From Sphingomonas sp. Root720 (GTDB lineage: Bacteria; Pseudomonadota; Alphaproteobacteria; Sphingomonadales; Sphingomonadaceae), in NCBI RefSeq assembly GCF_001428605.1, contig NZ_LMID01000010.1, positions 289,195 through 353,194 on the forward strand: DNA of 64,000 nt, given 5' to 3'. Below, piece after piece: positions 30,997 through 42,822 of the stretch. Below the pieces are notes generated by a model. It had not been told where the DNA came from, made no database searches, and was given only the letters and a program-made list of their open reading frames with translations. The position numbers were made by a program, and so were the translations under genes. The first letter of the stretch is position 1. Every line of letters begins with the position of its first letter.

Positions 30997-32270
30997 CGAT
31001 GATCGATGCAACGCACGACCCCGCTCTCACGAGCTGGGTGCCTGGGGCCGACGGCCATGCCGACTTCCCGATCCAGAACCTCCCTTATGGCATTTTTTCC
31101 ATCGGGGACGGCGAGAAGCGCCCCGCCGTGGCGATCGGCGACAAGCTGCTCGACCTGTCCGCGGTGTCGGGCCTGCTACCGGTCGAGCTGCGCGGGGCGA
31201 CGCTCAATGCGCTGTTCGCGCTGCCCGCCGAACGGCGGCTGGCGCTGCGCCGCAAGCTGTCCGAACTGCTGTCCGAGGACAACCACCGACCCGCGCTGAC
31301 GCCCTATCTGCACGACCGCTCGGCCGTGACGATGCACCTGCCCGCGGCGATCGGCGACTATACCGACTTCTATGTCGGCATCCATCACGCCAATAATATC
31401 GGCCGGCAGTTCCGGCCCGACAATCCGCTGCTGCCCAACTACAAATATGTGCCGATCGGCTATCATGGCCGCGCCTCGTCGATCCGCCCGTCGGGGGTAC
31501 CGCTGGTGCGCCCCAAGGGCCAGCGCAAGCCGCCAGAGGCCGATGTACCCGTCGTCGCGCCTTCCGCCCGGCTCGATTATGAGCTGGAGCTCGGTGTCTG
31601 GATCGGCCGCGGCAACGCGCTGGGCGAGACGATTCCGATCGGCGAGGCCGCCGATCACATCGCCGGCTTCTGCCTGCTCAACGACTGGTCGGCGCGCGAC
31701 TTCCAGGCCTGGGAATATCAGCCGCTCGGACCGTTCCTCGCGAAGAATTTCCAGTCGACCATCTCGCCCTGGGTGGTGACCGCCGAGGCGCTCGCGCCGT
31801 TTCGCATCGCCCAGCCGGAACGGCCCGAAGGCGATCCGAAGCCGCTGCCCTATCTGTGGGACGCGGACGACCAGGGCCGAGGCGCGCTCGGCATCGAGCT
31901 CGGGGTCCATCTGCTCACCGCGAAGATGCGCGAGGCGGGCCTGCCGCCACATAGGCTCAGCAAGGGCCCCGCGTCCAACATGTACTGGACGGTCGCCCAG
32001 ATCGTCACCCATCACGCTTCCAACGGCTGCAACCTCCAGCCGGGCGACCTGCTCGGCACCGGCACGATCTCGGCGCCGAGCGAGGACGGCTTCGGCAGCC
32101 TGATGGAGCTGTCGCGCGGCGGCACGCAGCCGGTGAAGCTGCCGAACGGCGAGGAGCGCAGCTTCCTCCAGGACGGCGACGAGGTCCTGCTGTCCGCGAC
32201 CGCCCGGGCCGACGGCTATGTGCCGATCGGCTTCGGGGAATGCCGCGCGGTGGTGCTGCCGGCGCGCTGA
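30993..32270 (+). CDS. fahA: fumarylacetoacetase
   Basis: FahA hydrolyses fumarylacetoacetate to fumarate and acetoacetate, the last step of tyrosine breakdown. The 425-residue protein has the FAH N-terminal domain and the catalytic domain with [38 protein letters not shown] (by ends), [32 protein letters not shown] and [14 protein letters not shown] start it at 30993 ([10 protein letters not shown]), which overlaps the hmgA stop. The intermediate isomerase gene maiA is not adjacent. Confidence 0.96.
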   Translation: MTMIDATHDPALTSWVPGADGHADFPIQNLPYGIFSIGDGEKRPAVAIGDKLLDLSAVSGLLPVELRGATLNALFALPAERRLALRRKLSELLSEDNHRPALTPYLHDRSAVTMHLPAAIGDYTDFYVGIHHANNIGRQFRPDNPLLPNYKYVPIGYHGRASSIRPSGVPLVRPKGQRKPPEADVPVVAPSARLDYELELGVWIGRGNALGETIPIGEAADHIAGFCLLNDWSARDFQAWEYQPLGPFLAKNFQSTISPWVVTAEALAPFRIAQPERPEGDPKPLPYLWDADDQGRGALGIELGVHLLTAKMREAGLPPHRLSKGPASNMYWTVAQIVTHHASNGCNLQPGDLLGTGTISAPSEDGFGSLMELSRGGTQPVKLPNGEERSFLQDGDEVLLSATARADGYVPIGFGECRAVVLPAR

Positions 32271-32284
32271 TCCGAAGAGGGGGA

Positions 32285-32301
32285 GCCGCGTCCGACGCGG
32301 C
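32285..32301. terminator. hairpin between convergent fahA and SDR genes
   Basis: A 7-bp perfect GC stem (32285-32291 with 32295-32301) sits in a 34-nt intergenic space between convergent genes. There is no clear T-tract. Confidence 0.4.
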
Positions 32302-32304
32302 CCC

Positions 32305-33084
32305 TCATGCGGTCGGCACGGTGCCTCCGTCGATGAGATATTCGGTGCCGCTGATGGCACCGGCCCGAGGCGAGACGAGGAACGCAATCAGATCCGCGAC
32401 CTCCTTCGGCTTGGCCGGGCGGCCCAGCGGAATCCCGCCGAGCGCGTCCATGATGATCCGCTTGCCGCCCTCGTAATCGGTACCCATCTCGGCGGCGAGG
32501 CGCTCCGCCAGCGCCACCGCCGCCTCGGTCTCGACCCAGCCGGGCGCGACGCGGACGACGCGGACTCCCTTGGGCGTCACCTCCTTGGACAGGCTCTTGC
32601 TGTAGGTCGAAAGCGCGGCCTTGGCGGCGGCGTAGGCGGTCGTCGCTTCGGGCAAGGGCAGCCGGTGCTGGATCGAGGTGAGGTGGATGATAACGCCCGC
32701 CCCCTGCGCGACCATCGCCGGCAGCAGCGCCCGGTCTATCCGGACCGCCGGCATAAGGTTGAGCGCCAGCTCGTTCGTCCACTGCGCGTCGTCAAGCACC
32801 GCGAAACCGCCGGCCGGTGCCTGCGAGCCGCCCAGCACGTTGACGATGATGTCTATACCGCCCAGCCGCGTGAGCGCCGCTCTCGCTGCCGTGGCGCAGC
32901 CCTCGGCCGTCGTGAGGTCGGCCGCAACATAATCGACACCGGCGAACCGCTCGTCGGGCAGGTTGCGCGCCGTGGCCACCACTCGCACGCCTTCGCCGAC
33001 CAGAGCCTGCACGACGGCAGCGCCGATGCCCTTGGTGCCGGCGGTCACCAGCGCCCTCCGGCCCGCCAGGGCAAGATCGCTCAT
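32305..33084 (-). CDS. short-chain dehydrogenase/reductase
   Basis: This 259-residue classical SDR has the cofactor motif [11 protein letters not shown] near residue 15, the NVLGG variant of NNAG near 87, Ser in LTSIQHRLP and the catalytic AYAAAKAAL (YxxxK) near 150. The C-terminus [15 protein letters not shown] is typical. The substrate is unknown. Its start overlaps an NTF2-like gene by 4 nt, and a divergent HxlR regulator lies upstream. Confidence 0.92.
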   Translation of the reverse strand: MSDLALAGRRALVTAGTKGIGAAVVQALVGEGVRVVATARNLPDERFAGVDYVAADLTTAEGCATAARAALTRLGGIDIIVNVLGGSQAPAGGFAVLDDAQWTNELALNLMPAVRIDRALLPAMVAQGAGVIIHLTSIQHRLPLPEATTAYAAAKAALSTYSKSLSKEVTPKGVRVVRVAPGWVETEAAVALAERLAAEMGTDYEGGKRIIMDALGGIPLGRPAKPKEVADLIAFLVSPRAGAISGTEYLIDGGTVPTA

Positions 33085-33407
33085 GGGATCACCGCCAGCG
33101 CCGCGATGCGATCGCCGCGGAGCGTGAAGAAATAGCGCAGGTCCACCGGGCTTCCGGGAAAGCTCCCCGTCACATGGGCTGTCACGATGATCGAGCCGTC
33201 CCGCTCGTCCACGGCGAGAGGTTCGCTGATGTAGCTGATCGCCGCCGACGTCTCGTCTTTCCAGCGGCGGATCGCAGCCGCCCCCTCATGCGTGCGCCCT
33301 TCGTCCCTCACGACCGCATCCTCGGTGAAGCATCGCGCGACCGCTTCACCATCGATCTTGTCGGCCGCGAAATAGGCGGCGACGGGCTCGGGCAATTCCA
33401 CTGACAT
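33081..33407 (-). CDS. NTF2/SnoaL-like domain protein
   Basis: This 108-residue protein begins [20 protein letters not shown], preceded by a GGAGGA ribosome-binding site. The sequence [23 protein letters not shown] is the usual SnoaL-like signature (by its ends), and [18 protein letters not shown] follows. Members of this fold are small isomerases, hydratases or ligand-binding proteins. It is coupled to the SDR by a 4-nt overlap, so the two probably share a substrate. Confidence 0.82.
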   Translation of the reverse strand: MSVELPEPVAAYFAADKIDGEAVARCFTEDAVVRDEGRTHEGAAAIRRWKDETSAAISYISEPLAVDERDGSIIVTAHVTGSFPGSPVDLRYFFTLRGDRIAALAVIP

Positions 33408-33488
33408 GACGATCCTCCAAGAGCAGACGAGGCGTGGAAAAGCGCCGCGTCGATTGATCGGGGAGGAGGGTGGGGATATGCTTTCGAT

Positions 33489-33875
33489 ATGACAAGAACG
33501 CACGAAAAGGTAAGGTACACACCCGGAGGTAAGAATAGCCATCTCACGCCGGTTTCCGCAGCGGACGGCGTTGAGCAGGTGCTCCGCATCCTAGAGGGAC
33601 GGTGGAAGCTGGTGATCCTGTTTCACCTGTTCGGCGGCCAGGTGCTGCGCTTCTCCGATCTCGAACGCGCGATCCCCGCCATTTCGCAGAAGATGCTGAT
33701 CCAGCAATTGCGACAGATGGAGAAGGACGGCGTCGTGCGCCGGATCGTCCACCACCAGGTCCCGCCGAAGGTCGAATATTGCCTGACCGGCTGGGGGCAG
33801 GCCCTGTGTCCCGCGCTCGACGCGCTACTGTCCTGGGCGGGCGAGCGCGAAGCGATGGCAGCCCCCGCGGACTGA
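33489..33875 (+). CDS. HxlR family transcriptional regulator
   Basis: This 128-residue winged-helix protein shows LEGRWKLVILFHLFGGQVLRFSDLERAIPAISQKML (by ends) and LRQMEKDGVVRRIVHHQVPPKVEYCLTGWGQAL (by ends), the HxlR signature. It is divergent from the NTF2-SDR pair with 81 nt between starts and is the likely local regulator. Such proteins often sense aldehydes or quinones, which fits an SDR target, but this is inference. Confidence 0.9.
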   Translation: MTRTHEKVRYTPGGKNSHLTPVSAADGVEQVLRILEGRWKLVILFHLFGGQVLRFSDLERAIPAISQKMLIQQLRQMEKDGVVRRIVHHQVPPKVEYCLTGWGQALCPALDALLSWAGEREAMAAPAD

Positions 33876-33901
33876 AGCCGCCCCGCGGGACCTGACCCCG
33901 A

Positions 33902-36676
33902 TCAGAAGATCAGCTTGCGGAACTCGATCCTGATCACCCGGCCGAGAGGATCGAGATAGCCGGCCTGGTAGCGCAGCGGCGTCGCGCCGGTCGCGTCGCG
34001 CACCTTGGGCCGCGCGTCGAAGAGATTGTCGATCCGGAACGAGACGCGGGCTCCCCGCGCCCAGCCGCTGTCGAACAGCGCCGGGATCTGGGCGAGATTG
34101 ACGAACAGCCGCGCATTCGCCCGCGCCAGCGGCGAGAAGCGCAGGTCGCCGGTCGGCGAACCGACCCCACCATCGACGCTGGTACCGCTCCGCCAGCTGC
34201 CGGTGATCCGCGCGCCGAGGCCGTTGTTCGAATAGGTGAGCTGGGCCTCCAGCTCGTGCCGCGAGGTACCGCCGCCCGATCCGATCACGTCGCCGTTGAG
34301 CAGGTCGAGCACAGGCAGACCGCGGCGAATCAGCACCTCGTCCTTGAGATGCCAGGTGTGGAATACCGAGAGCTGCAGCCGCCCGCCCTGGCCGCCCGCG
34401 CCGGGTCCCCGGAATCTGCCGGGACCGCCCGGTCTACCGGAACCGCCCCCGCCCTGCCCCGACGCGCCCTGCCCCGCCTCGCGCGCTGCCATGGCGGCGG
34501 CGCGCTGCTCGGCGATGCGGCGGGCGGTGGCGCTGTTGCGCATCGCATCGATCACCGTCTGCGCCGTCTTGAGGCGCTTGGTGAAGGTGAAGCCCCAGCG
34601 CAGCTCGCTGCTGTCCTGCCGTGCGAAGTTGATCGACCGCGCGTCGATCCGCAGCAGGTTGCCGTCGGCGTCGCGGGTGAACCGATCGGGAAAGGCCGCT
34701 TCGATCGCGGAAGTCGCTTCGGGGAAGGTCGCGATCGCATTGCGGATGCGGCTGTTCACATAGTTGGCGGTGAGGGTGACGTCCTCCTCGAACGGCTTCA
34801 GGGTGAGGCCGAGCTTCATCACCCGCCGCCGGTCGGCCGCGAGGCCAGGATTGCCGCCGCCGAGCTGGGTGATGTCGACGGTGACGCCGCGCACATAGTC
34901 GAAGGTCCGGACGTCGGGGGTCAGCACGGCCGGGTTGCCGAGCTGCTGCACCGAAGGCGGATTGCGATCCTGGGCCATCGAGAAGATCAGGCCGATGCCG
35001 GCGCGGGGTTTCCAGTTGGCGCCATAGCCGTAGCTGCCCAGGGCGCCGAAATCCGAATAGCGATCGAACGCCGCGTTGAGGTTGAGCGACAGGTCGCCGA
35101 TCGCCGCGAGGATGTCGTTCTTGCGGCTGGTGAGCGGCAGGTCGAAGCTCGCCCGGCCGTTGATGTCGGTGCGCGACAGATCGCTCGACGTCTCGATGCC
35201 GGACCGCGACGAGGTCGCGTCGAGCCCGAGCGCGCTGAGGCCCGCCTTGAAGCTGGCGCTGAGCGGCCCGGCCGGCAGTTCGGCGACCGGACCGTTGGCG
35301 ACGAGTTGGAGGTCGCCGCTGTCGGACTTCGCGCGCGCGCGATCGATCAGGCGGTCGTCGATCAGCGCCCCCGGAATCGTGCCGAACGGGTTGACCGACA
35401 GGTCGCCCGCGTCGATCGCCGCCTGCAGCGCGCCGACGTCATAGCCGCGTACCGTCCGCGTCCTGGTAACCGAATGATCGAAATTGCCGGTCAGCGACAT
35501 GCGCCATTTGGCGAGATCCTTGTCGAGCGTGAGGCCGAGATGGCCGGTCACGCCGTTGGTGCCCTGAGTCAGCGGGTCGTCACCCAGATAGCGCAGCAAC
35601 GTCGCGTCGGACCCGAAGGGCGAATAGGGATTGGCGGCGGGCAGGCGCAGGCTGGCCCCCGGCAGGCCGCGCAGCGAATCGCTGTCGGTGGCGTTGAGGG
35701 TCGCGTTGAGCGTCGCCGAGACATTGCCGAGGATGGTGCGCGCATAGACGCCGTTGACGTCGAGCGTCCGGCTTTCGGGCCGGATCGTCCGGTAGCGGCC
35801 GATGTCGGTGCTGTTGGCGCGGTTGGCGGTGCCGAGGAAATCGGCGAGCATGGGCGCGCTGCCCGCTGCGGACGCGGGGACGCCCGCGACCGTCACCGGC
35901 CCGCCGGCCAGCGCGCTTAGCGCGGGATCGATCTCTGCCCCGCTCGGGATGCCGGTGACGTTGCCGGCCGTATCGAACGCACGGCCGCTGCGCGAGATGA
36001 GGTTGCGTTCCGCTTCGGTGATCGCGGCATCGGCCTGATATTCGATGTTGAGGTTGATCCGCTGGTCGCGCCGGATGCGCAGGAAGGTGAGTTCGGCCTC
36101 GCCGGACTCGCCACCGCCGCGCGTCGCGATGCCGCCTTCGAGTTCGCCGGTTATCGCACGGAAGCGACGGCGCAGGACGATGTTCACCACCCGCTGGGCG
36201 GCACTGTAGCCATATTTGAGCGCGACCTCCTCGGGCAGGATGTCGACCCGCTCGATCGCCTCGGAGGGAATGTCGCGGATTTCGCGGAAGCCCGAGATGC
36301 GGCGGCCGTTGAGCAGGGTGACCGGCTGTTCGCCGCCGCGGCCCTGCCCGCTGCGCGTCTGCGGCGCCAGTTCCTCGAGCAGTTCGGCGACCGAACTGAC
36401 GCCCAGTGCACGGATGTCGCCGCTATTATATTGCTGGATCGGCGCTATGTCGCCGACAACGGCGCCACGCTGGCGCTGGGTCTCGCCGTTCACGAGGATC
36501 GAGTTGGGATCTTCGTAATCGGCCTCGTCCTGAAGCTGCTCGGCGTCCGCGCGATCTTGGGCGACGGCAGGCGCGCTCATGCACAGAGCAACGATCAGCG
36601 CGGCCAGACCGGTCTCCGACACCCCCCTCGAACGCACCTGTCTTCCCCCGGATCGAATCATCACGAACCGGCTCAT
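33902..36676 (-). CDS. TonB-dependent outer membrane receptor with Gly/Arg-rich insertion
   Basis: This 924-residue receptor starts at the ATG at 36676 (MSRFVMIRSGG) with a long signal region ending APAVAQD. The plug domain shows VSSVAELLEELAPQTRSGQGRGGEQPVTLLNGRRISGF (by ends) and VDILPEEVALKYGYSAAQRVVNIVLRRRFR (by ends). The barrel follows and ends in the aromatic RIEFRKLIF. A Gly/Pro/Arg-rich low-complexity stretch (about 720-770) with GQGGGGSGRPGGPGRFRGPG sits in the barrel. The ligand is unknown. It is divergent from the ethylene-receptor-like kinase and convergent with the HxlR gene. Confidence 0.85.
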   Translation of the reverse strand: MSRFVMIRSGGRQVRSRGVSETGLAALIVALCMSAPAVAQDRADAEQLQDEADYEDPNSILVNGETQRQRGAVVGDIAPIQQYNSGDIRALGVSSVAELLEELAPQTRSGQGRGGEQPVTLLNGRRISGFREIRDIPSEAIERVDILPEEVALKYGYSAAQRVVNIVLRRRFRAITGELEGGIATRGGGESGEAELTFLRIRRDQRINLNIEYQADAAITEAERNLISRSGRAFDTAGNVTGIPSGAEIDPALSALAGGPVTVAGVPASAAGSAPMLADFLGTANRANSTDIGRYRTIRPESRTLDVNGVYARTILGNVSATLNATLNATDSDSLRGLPGASLRLPAANPYSPFGSDATLLRYLGDDPLTQGTNGVTGHLGLTLDKDLAKWRMSLTGNFDHSVTRTRTVRGYDVGALQAAIDAGDLSVNPFGTIPGALIDDRLIDRARAKSDSGDLQLVANGPVAELPAGPLSASFKAGLSALGLDATSSRSGIETSSDLSRTDINGRASFDLPLTSRKNDILAAIGDLSLNLNAAFDRYSDFGALGSYGYGANWKPRAGIGLIFSMAQDRNPPSVQQLGNPAVLTPDVRTFDYVRGVTVDITQLGGGNPGLAADRRRVMKLGLTLKPFEEDVTLTANYVNSRIRNAIATFPEATSAIEAAFPDRFTRDADGNLLRIDARSINFARQDSSELRWGFTFTKRLKTAQTVIDAMRNSATARRIAEQRAAAMAAREAGQGASGQGGGGSGRPGGPGRFRGPGAGGQGGRLQLSVFHTWHLKDEVLIRRGLPVLDLLNGDVIGSGGGTSRHELEAQLTYSNNGLGARITGSWRSGTSVDGGVGSPTGDLRFSPLARANARLFVNLAQIPALFDSGWARGARVSFRIDNLFDARPKVRDATGATPLRYQAGYLDPLGRVIRIEFRKLIF

Positions 36677-36805
36677 AGCCGGCTTTTCCAACGGGATATG
36701 TCAGCATTGAAATCCACCAGGACTCGCGACATGCCGGTTCCCGCTTCCGGGCGATCCGCGCATCGTCTACCAGCGGACGGCACGCAACTGCAGGGGGGGC
36801 AGCTG

Positions 36806-38368
36806 ATGTTCGAAATGATCCGCGAATTCATCGGCGACAGCTATGCACCACATGGCTACTGCCTGCTGTGGGACCCTTGGCTGGTCTGGACGATGGCGGT
36901 TTCCGACGGGGTGATCGCCCTCGCCTATTTCTCGATCCCAATCGCGCTGGTCACCTTCGTCCGCAGGCGCCGCGACGTCGCCTTCGGCGGCATCTTCTGG
37001 CTGTTCGCACTGTTCATCACTGCCTGCGGCCTGACCCATGTCGCGGCGTTGTGGAACCTGTGGAACGGCGCCTATGCGTTCGAGGCGGCGATAAAGGCGG
37101 TCACCGCCTGCGTCTCGCTGCTGACTGCGATCATCCTCTGGCCGCTGTTGCCCAAGGCGATCGCCCTGCCCTCGCCCACCCGCCTGCGTGAGGCCAACAT
37201 GGCGCTGCGCGCCGAGATCGTCGAGCGCGAGAAGACCGAGGCCGCGCTCGTTCAGGCCCGCAAGATGGAAGCGATGGGCCAGTTGACGGGCGGCATCGCG
37301 CATGACTTCAACAATCTGCTGCAGGTCGTGTCGGGCAGCCTAGACCTGATCCAGGCCCGAACCGGCGGCGACGAACGCATCCAGCATCTCTGCGGCGCGG
37401 CGATCTCGGCGGTCGAACGCGGCCGGCGCCTGACCAGCCAGCTCCTGTCCTTCTCGCGCATCCAGCGGATCGAGTTGCGGCCGACACGGATCGACGAAAT
37501 ATTGGCCGGATTGAAGGAACTGCTCACTCGGACGATCGAGCCAGCGATCGTGCTGGACTTCGACATCGACGACGCACCGGATGCCGTGCTGGCCGATCCG
37601 GTCCAGCTCGAGCTCGCGCTGCTCAACCTCGCGATCAACGCGCGCGACGCGATGCCCGACGGCGGCAAGCTGACGATCACGCTCCGGCGGCAGCGGCTGG
37701 AAGGCCGGGAAGATGTGGAGGATGGCGATTATGTCGGCATCAGCGTCACCGACACCGGGGTCGGCATGACGGCCGAGGTGCTGGCGCGGGCGTTCGAACC
37801 CTTCTTCACCACCAAACCGGTGGGCCGCGGATCGGGACTCGGGCTGAGCATGGTGTTCGGCATGGCGCGGCAGAGCGGCGGCACCGTCACGATCGAATCG
37901 CTGCCCGGCAAGGGCAGCGAGGTGACGATCTTCCTGCGCACCGCCAAGGGCGCCCTCGCCGTCAAGGCATCGCCCCGACAGGCGGCACCGGCGGATGTCA
38001 CGACGATCGTCGGTTTGAAGATCCTGGTCGTCGACGACGAGCCGATCGTGCGCGAGGTGGTCGCCGAGATGCTCGCCGACCTCGGCTGCACGGTCCTGAC
38101 GGCTGAGAATGGCGAGCGGGCCCTGGTCATGATCGAGCAGGAAAATCCGACGGCGCTGCTGCTCGATTTTGCCATGCCCGGTATGAACGGAGCGGAGGTC
38201 GCTCGCGCCGCGCTGGCGCGCAATCCCGATCTTCGCATCGTCTTCGCCACGGGCTTCGCCCAGTCGGACGCCATCGACGCCGTGCTGGGCGATCGCGCGA
38301 TCGTGCTGCGCAAGCCTTTCTCCCCCAGCACGCTCGCCCAGGCGCTTCGATCGGCGATCGCTGCCTAA
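36806..38368 (+). CDS. hybrid histidine kinase with ethylene-receptor-like membrane domain
   Basis: This 520-residue protein starts at 36806 with a G-rich ribosome-binding site. Three membrane helices (about 27-50, 60-84 and 92-114) match the ethylene-binding domain of plant ETR1. Asp34, Tyr41, Ile44, Pro45, Ile71, Cys74 and His78 keep the spacing of ETR1 D25, Y32, I35, P36, I62, C65 and H69, including SDGVIALAYFSIP and ITACGLTHV. A short helix leads to HisKA (His166 in GGIAHDFNN), the ATPase domain (NLAINARDAM, DTGVGM, GSGLGLSM) and a receiver (Asp454, Lys503). There is no GAF domain. Ethylene (copper-bound) sensing is inferred from residue identity. The phosphorelay target is unknown. Confidence 0.88.
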   Translation: MFEMIREFIGDSYAPHGYCLLWDPWLVWTMAVSDGVIALAYFSIPIALVTFVRRRRDVAFGGIFWLFALFITACGLTHVAALWNLWNGAYAFEAAIKAVTACVSLLTAIILWPLLPKAIALPSPTRLREANMALRAEIVEREKTEAALVQARKMEAMGQLTGGIAHDFNNLLQVVSGSLDLIQARTGGDERIQHLCGAAISAVERGRRLTSQLLSFSRIQRIELRPTRIDEILAGLKELLTRTIEPAIVLDFDIDDAPDAVLADPVQLELALLNLAINARDAMPDGGKLTITLRRQRLEGREDVEDGDYVGISVTDTGVGMTAEVLARAFEPFFTTKPVGRGSGLGLSMVFGMARQSGGTVTIESLPGKGSEVTIFLRTAKGALAVKASPRQAAPADVTTIVGLKILVVDDEPIVREVVAEMLADLGCTVLTAENGERALVMIEQENPTALLLDFAMPGMNGAEVARAALARNPDLRIVFATGFAQSDAIDAVLGDRAIVLRKPFSPSTLAQALRSAIAA

Positions 38369-38425
38369 GCCCCCCGTACTTGCGCGGCCTTGATTGCCGG
38401 CCGGCGGGGGGACAGAATCGCGCAT

Positions 38426-39490
38426 ATGAGTCTTGCCGCCCTTTCCCCGCCGCCGACCGGCGACGGCGCACCGTCCCTGACCGTCGACGCGGTCCGGCCG
38501 CTGCTCGGCGTCATGGAAGCGTCGGGACTGGTGCCGGCGCACGTCCTGCGGCGGGCGGGTTTGCCCGTCGACCTTTTCGACGGACGGGGAGACGCGCCGG
38601 TGCGGCTGTCCGATTATTTCCGTATCTGCGAGCAGATGGCGCTGCTCGGCGGCGACGAGAGCTGCCATGTCTCGCTGCGCCCGCTGATGGTCGGAACCTC
38701 CGAGCTGGTGCAGGCGCGGTTGCGTGGCTGCACGACGATGGCCGAGGTGATGGAGGTGCTGGCGAACAGCTACAACATCATCCACGGCCACCGCTACAAC
38801 CAGGTGCTGCGGCGTGGCGGCACGATCAGCTATGCGATCGACGACGCCGACTTCCCTTATGCCTTCGACCCAGAGGACGCCTTCGTGCTGCTCTCGCTCG
38901 AATGCCTGCTCGTCTATGTCCATGTCCTGCTGCTGTCGCTGTCGCCGGGTGGCGCGCCGATCCCGCTGCGCTCGGTGCGTACGCGCGGTCCCGCCGCCGA
39001 CCGCGGCCATCTCGCCTTTCTCGCGGTGCCGGTGAGAGCGTCGGCCGGGCTGTTCGGGCTCGACTACGACGCGTCGCTGGAGAATGTCGGCGTTGCTCCG
39101 GCGCACAGCCCTGTGCTGTCCGCGCGCACCATCTATGGCGGCGTGGCCGACATGCTCGACCGGATCGAGCCGGTTTTTCCCGGCGCGCAGGGGATCGTCG
39201 GCCGGGTGGAACGCGAGCTCGCCGGCGGACGTCTCGACCAGGCCGAGATCGCCGCCGCGCTGGGAATGAGCGTCGCCTCGCTGCGCCGCCGGCTGACCGA
39301 GGCCGGGCTCGCCTTCCGCGACGTGCGCGCCGGCTATCTCAACAGCATCGCCCGCGCCGCGCTGGAGGATGGGAGCAGCATCGCCGACATTGCCGAAAAC
39401 CTTGGCTTTTCGGATGGACGCAGCTTCGCGCGCGCTTTCCGCCAGTGGAACGGCGTGGCGCCGGGGGACTATCGTCGCGGGACACACTGA
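38426..39490 (+). CDS. AraC family transcriptional regulator
   Basis: This 354-residue regulator has the arabinose-binding-like N-terminal domain of the Arabinose_bd type (about residues 30-230) and a C-terminal AraC helix-turn-helix with AAALGMSVASLRRRLTEAGLAFRDVRAGYL (by ends) and IAENLGFSDGRSFARAFRQWNGVAPGDYRR (by ends). It is placed just ahead of the hydrolase, TonB receptor and MFS genes on the same strand, so it is the likely activator of that cluster. The start is set at 38426 (MSLAALSPPP). Confidence 0.87.
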   Translation: MSLAALSPPPTGDGAPSLTVDAVRPLLGVMEASGLVPAHVLRRAGLPVDLFDGRGDAPVRLSDYFRICEQMALLGGDESCHVSLRPLMVGTSELVQARLRGCTTMAEVMEVLANSYNIIHGHRYNQVLRRGGTISYAIDDADFPYAFDPEDAFVLLSLECLLVYVHVLLLSLSPGGAPIPLRSVRTRGPAADRGHLAFLAVPVRASAGLFGLDYDASLENVGVAPAHSPVLSARTIYGGVADMLDRIEPVFPGAQGIVGRVERELAGGRLDQAEIAAALGMSVASLRRRLTEAGLAFRDVRAGYLNSIARAALEDGSSIADIAENLGFSDGRSFARAFRQWNGVAPGDYRRGTH

Positions 39491-39608
39491 GCGAATTTGT
39501 CCCATCGAATCTGATCCGAACCGTCATCGACAGCGCAAGCCCGCCCCCTATCCTTGAGACCGACAAAGGCCGCGCCGGAACGCGGCATGACAGGGAGTGG
39601 AACGCCTG

Positions 39609-40523
39609 ATGGTTCGCCATCGCCTTATCCTGACTGCGATTCTCGCCGCGACGGTGCCCGCCCTCTCATCGGCGGCATCGGCCGATGCCGCCGCCGCCGC
39701 GTCACGATCCCCCGTGGCGGCGGACCGTTTCGTGACCGTCGAGGGCTTGCGGTTCCGGATTCGTGAGGAAGGGCCGCGCTCGGCGCCGCCGATCGTCCTG
39801 ATCCACGGCTTCACCTTCAGCCTCGAAAGCTGGGACGGCTGGGCGGCCGACCTCGCCCGCGACCACCGGGTGATCCGCTACGACCTCGCCGGACACGGTT
39901 TGAGCGGTCCAGATCCGCACGGCCGATATGGCACGGCGGAACGGGTGCGACAGCTGGGCGGGCTGATGGACAGGCTGGGCATCGCCCGGGCGACCATTGC
40001 CGGCAACAGCTTCGGCGGGCTCGTCGCCTGGAATTTCGCGGTCGCCCATCCGCGCCGGGTCGACCGGCTGATCCTGGTCGACAGCGCAGCCTATTCGATC
40101 AACGGCGTGACCGAGAAGCCGGTGCCGGTGCCCGACATGATGCGCGGCTATCTGCTCGATCCCAAGCCGGCCGCAGTCGCTTTCTCGGCCGGCACGATCT
40201 TCGCCCATCCCGAGCGGCTGAGCGCGGATCGGCTGGCGTTGATGCGGGCGATGATCTCCCGCAACGGCCCCGCGTTGGTCGCCCATCTCGAACAGTTCAC
40301 CCTGCCCGATCCGCGCCCCGCCCTGGAGAGGATCACGGCACCGACCCTCATCCTCTGGGGCCGGGCCGACAAGGTGATCCCGGTGGCGCAGGCCAGCGAA
40401 CTCGCCGCTGCGATCAAGGGCTCGAAGCTCATCATCTACGACGATGTCGGCCACGCCCCGCAGGAGGAGGCCGCGGCCGCCAGCATCGCGGACGTCCGCG
40501 CTTTCTTGAACGACAACAAATGA
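39609..40523 (+). CDS. exported alpha/beta hydrolase
   Basis: This 304-residue protein carries a signal peptide (MVRHRLILTA to ALSSAASA), so it is expected in the periplasm. The fold shows HGFTFSLESWDGWA (oxyanion region), the nucleophile Ser134 in AGNSFGGLVAW, the acid region ILWGRADKVIPVAQA and the His in DDVGHAPQEE. It is a likely esterase, lactonase or C-C hydrolase. A GTG four codons upstream (39597) is an alternative start. It follows the AraC regulator and precedes a TonB receptor by 15 nt. Confidence 0.88.
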   Translation: MVRHRLILTAILAATVPALSSAASADAAAAASRSPVAADRFVTVEGLRFRIREEGPRSAPPIVLIHGFTFSLESWDGWAADLARDHRVIRYDLAGHGLSGPDPHGRYGTAERVRQLGGLMDRLGIARATIAGNSFGGLVAWNFAVAHPRRVDRLILVDSAAYSINGVTEKPVPVPDMMRGYLLDPKPAAVAFSAGTIFAHPERLSADRLALMRAMISRNGPALVAHLEQFTLPDPRPALERITAPTLILWGRADKVIPVAQASELAAAIKGSKLIIYDDVGHAPQEEAAAASIADVRAFLNDNK

Positions 40524-40537
40524 AAAGGGAGACCATC

Positions 40538-42766
<2,229 letters not shown>

Positions 42767-42822
42767 CCGCGACCCGCGCGGCTTCGGGAGGCGGGGCGGC
42801 GAAAGCCGCCTCGCCTGCCCTG

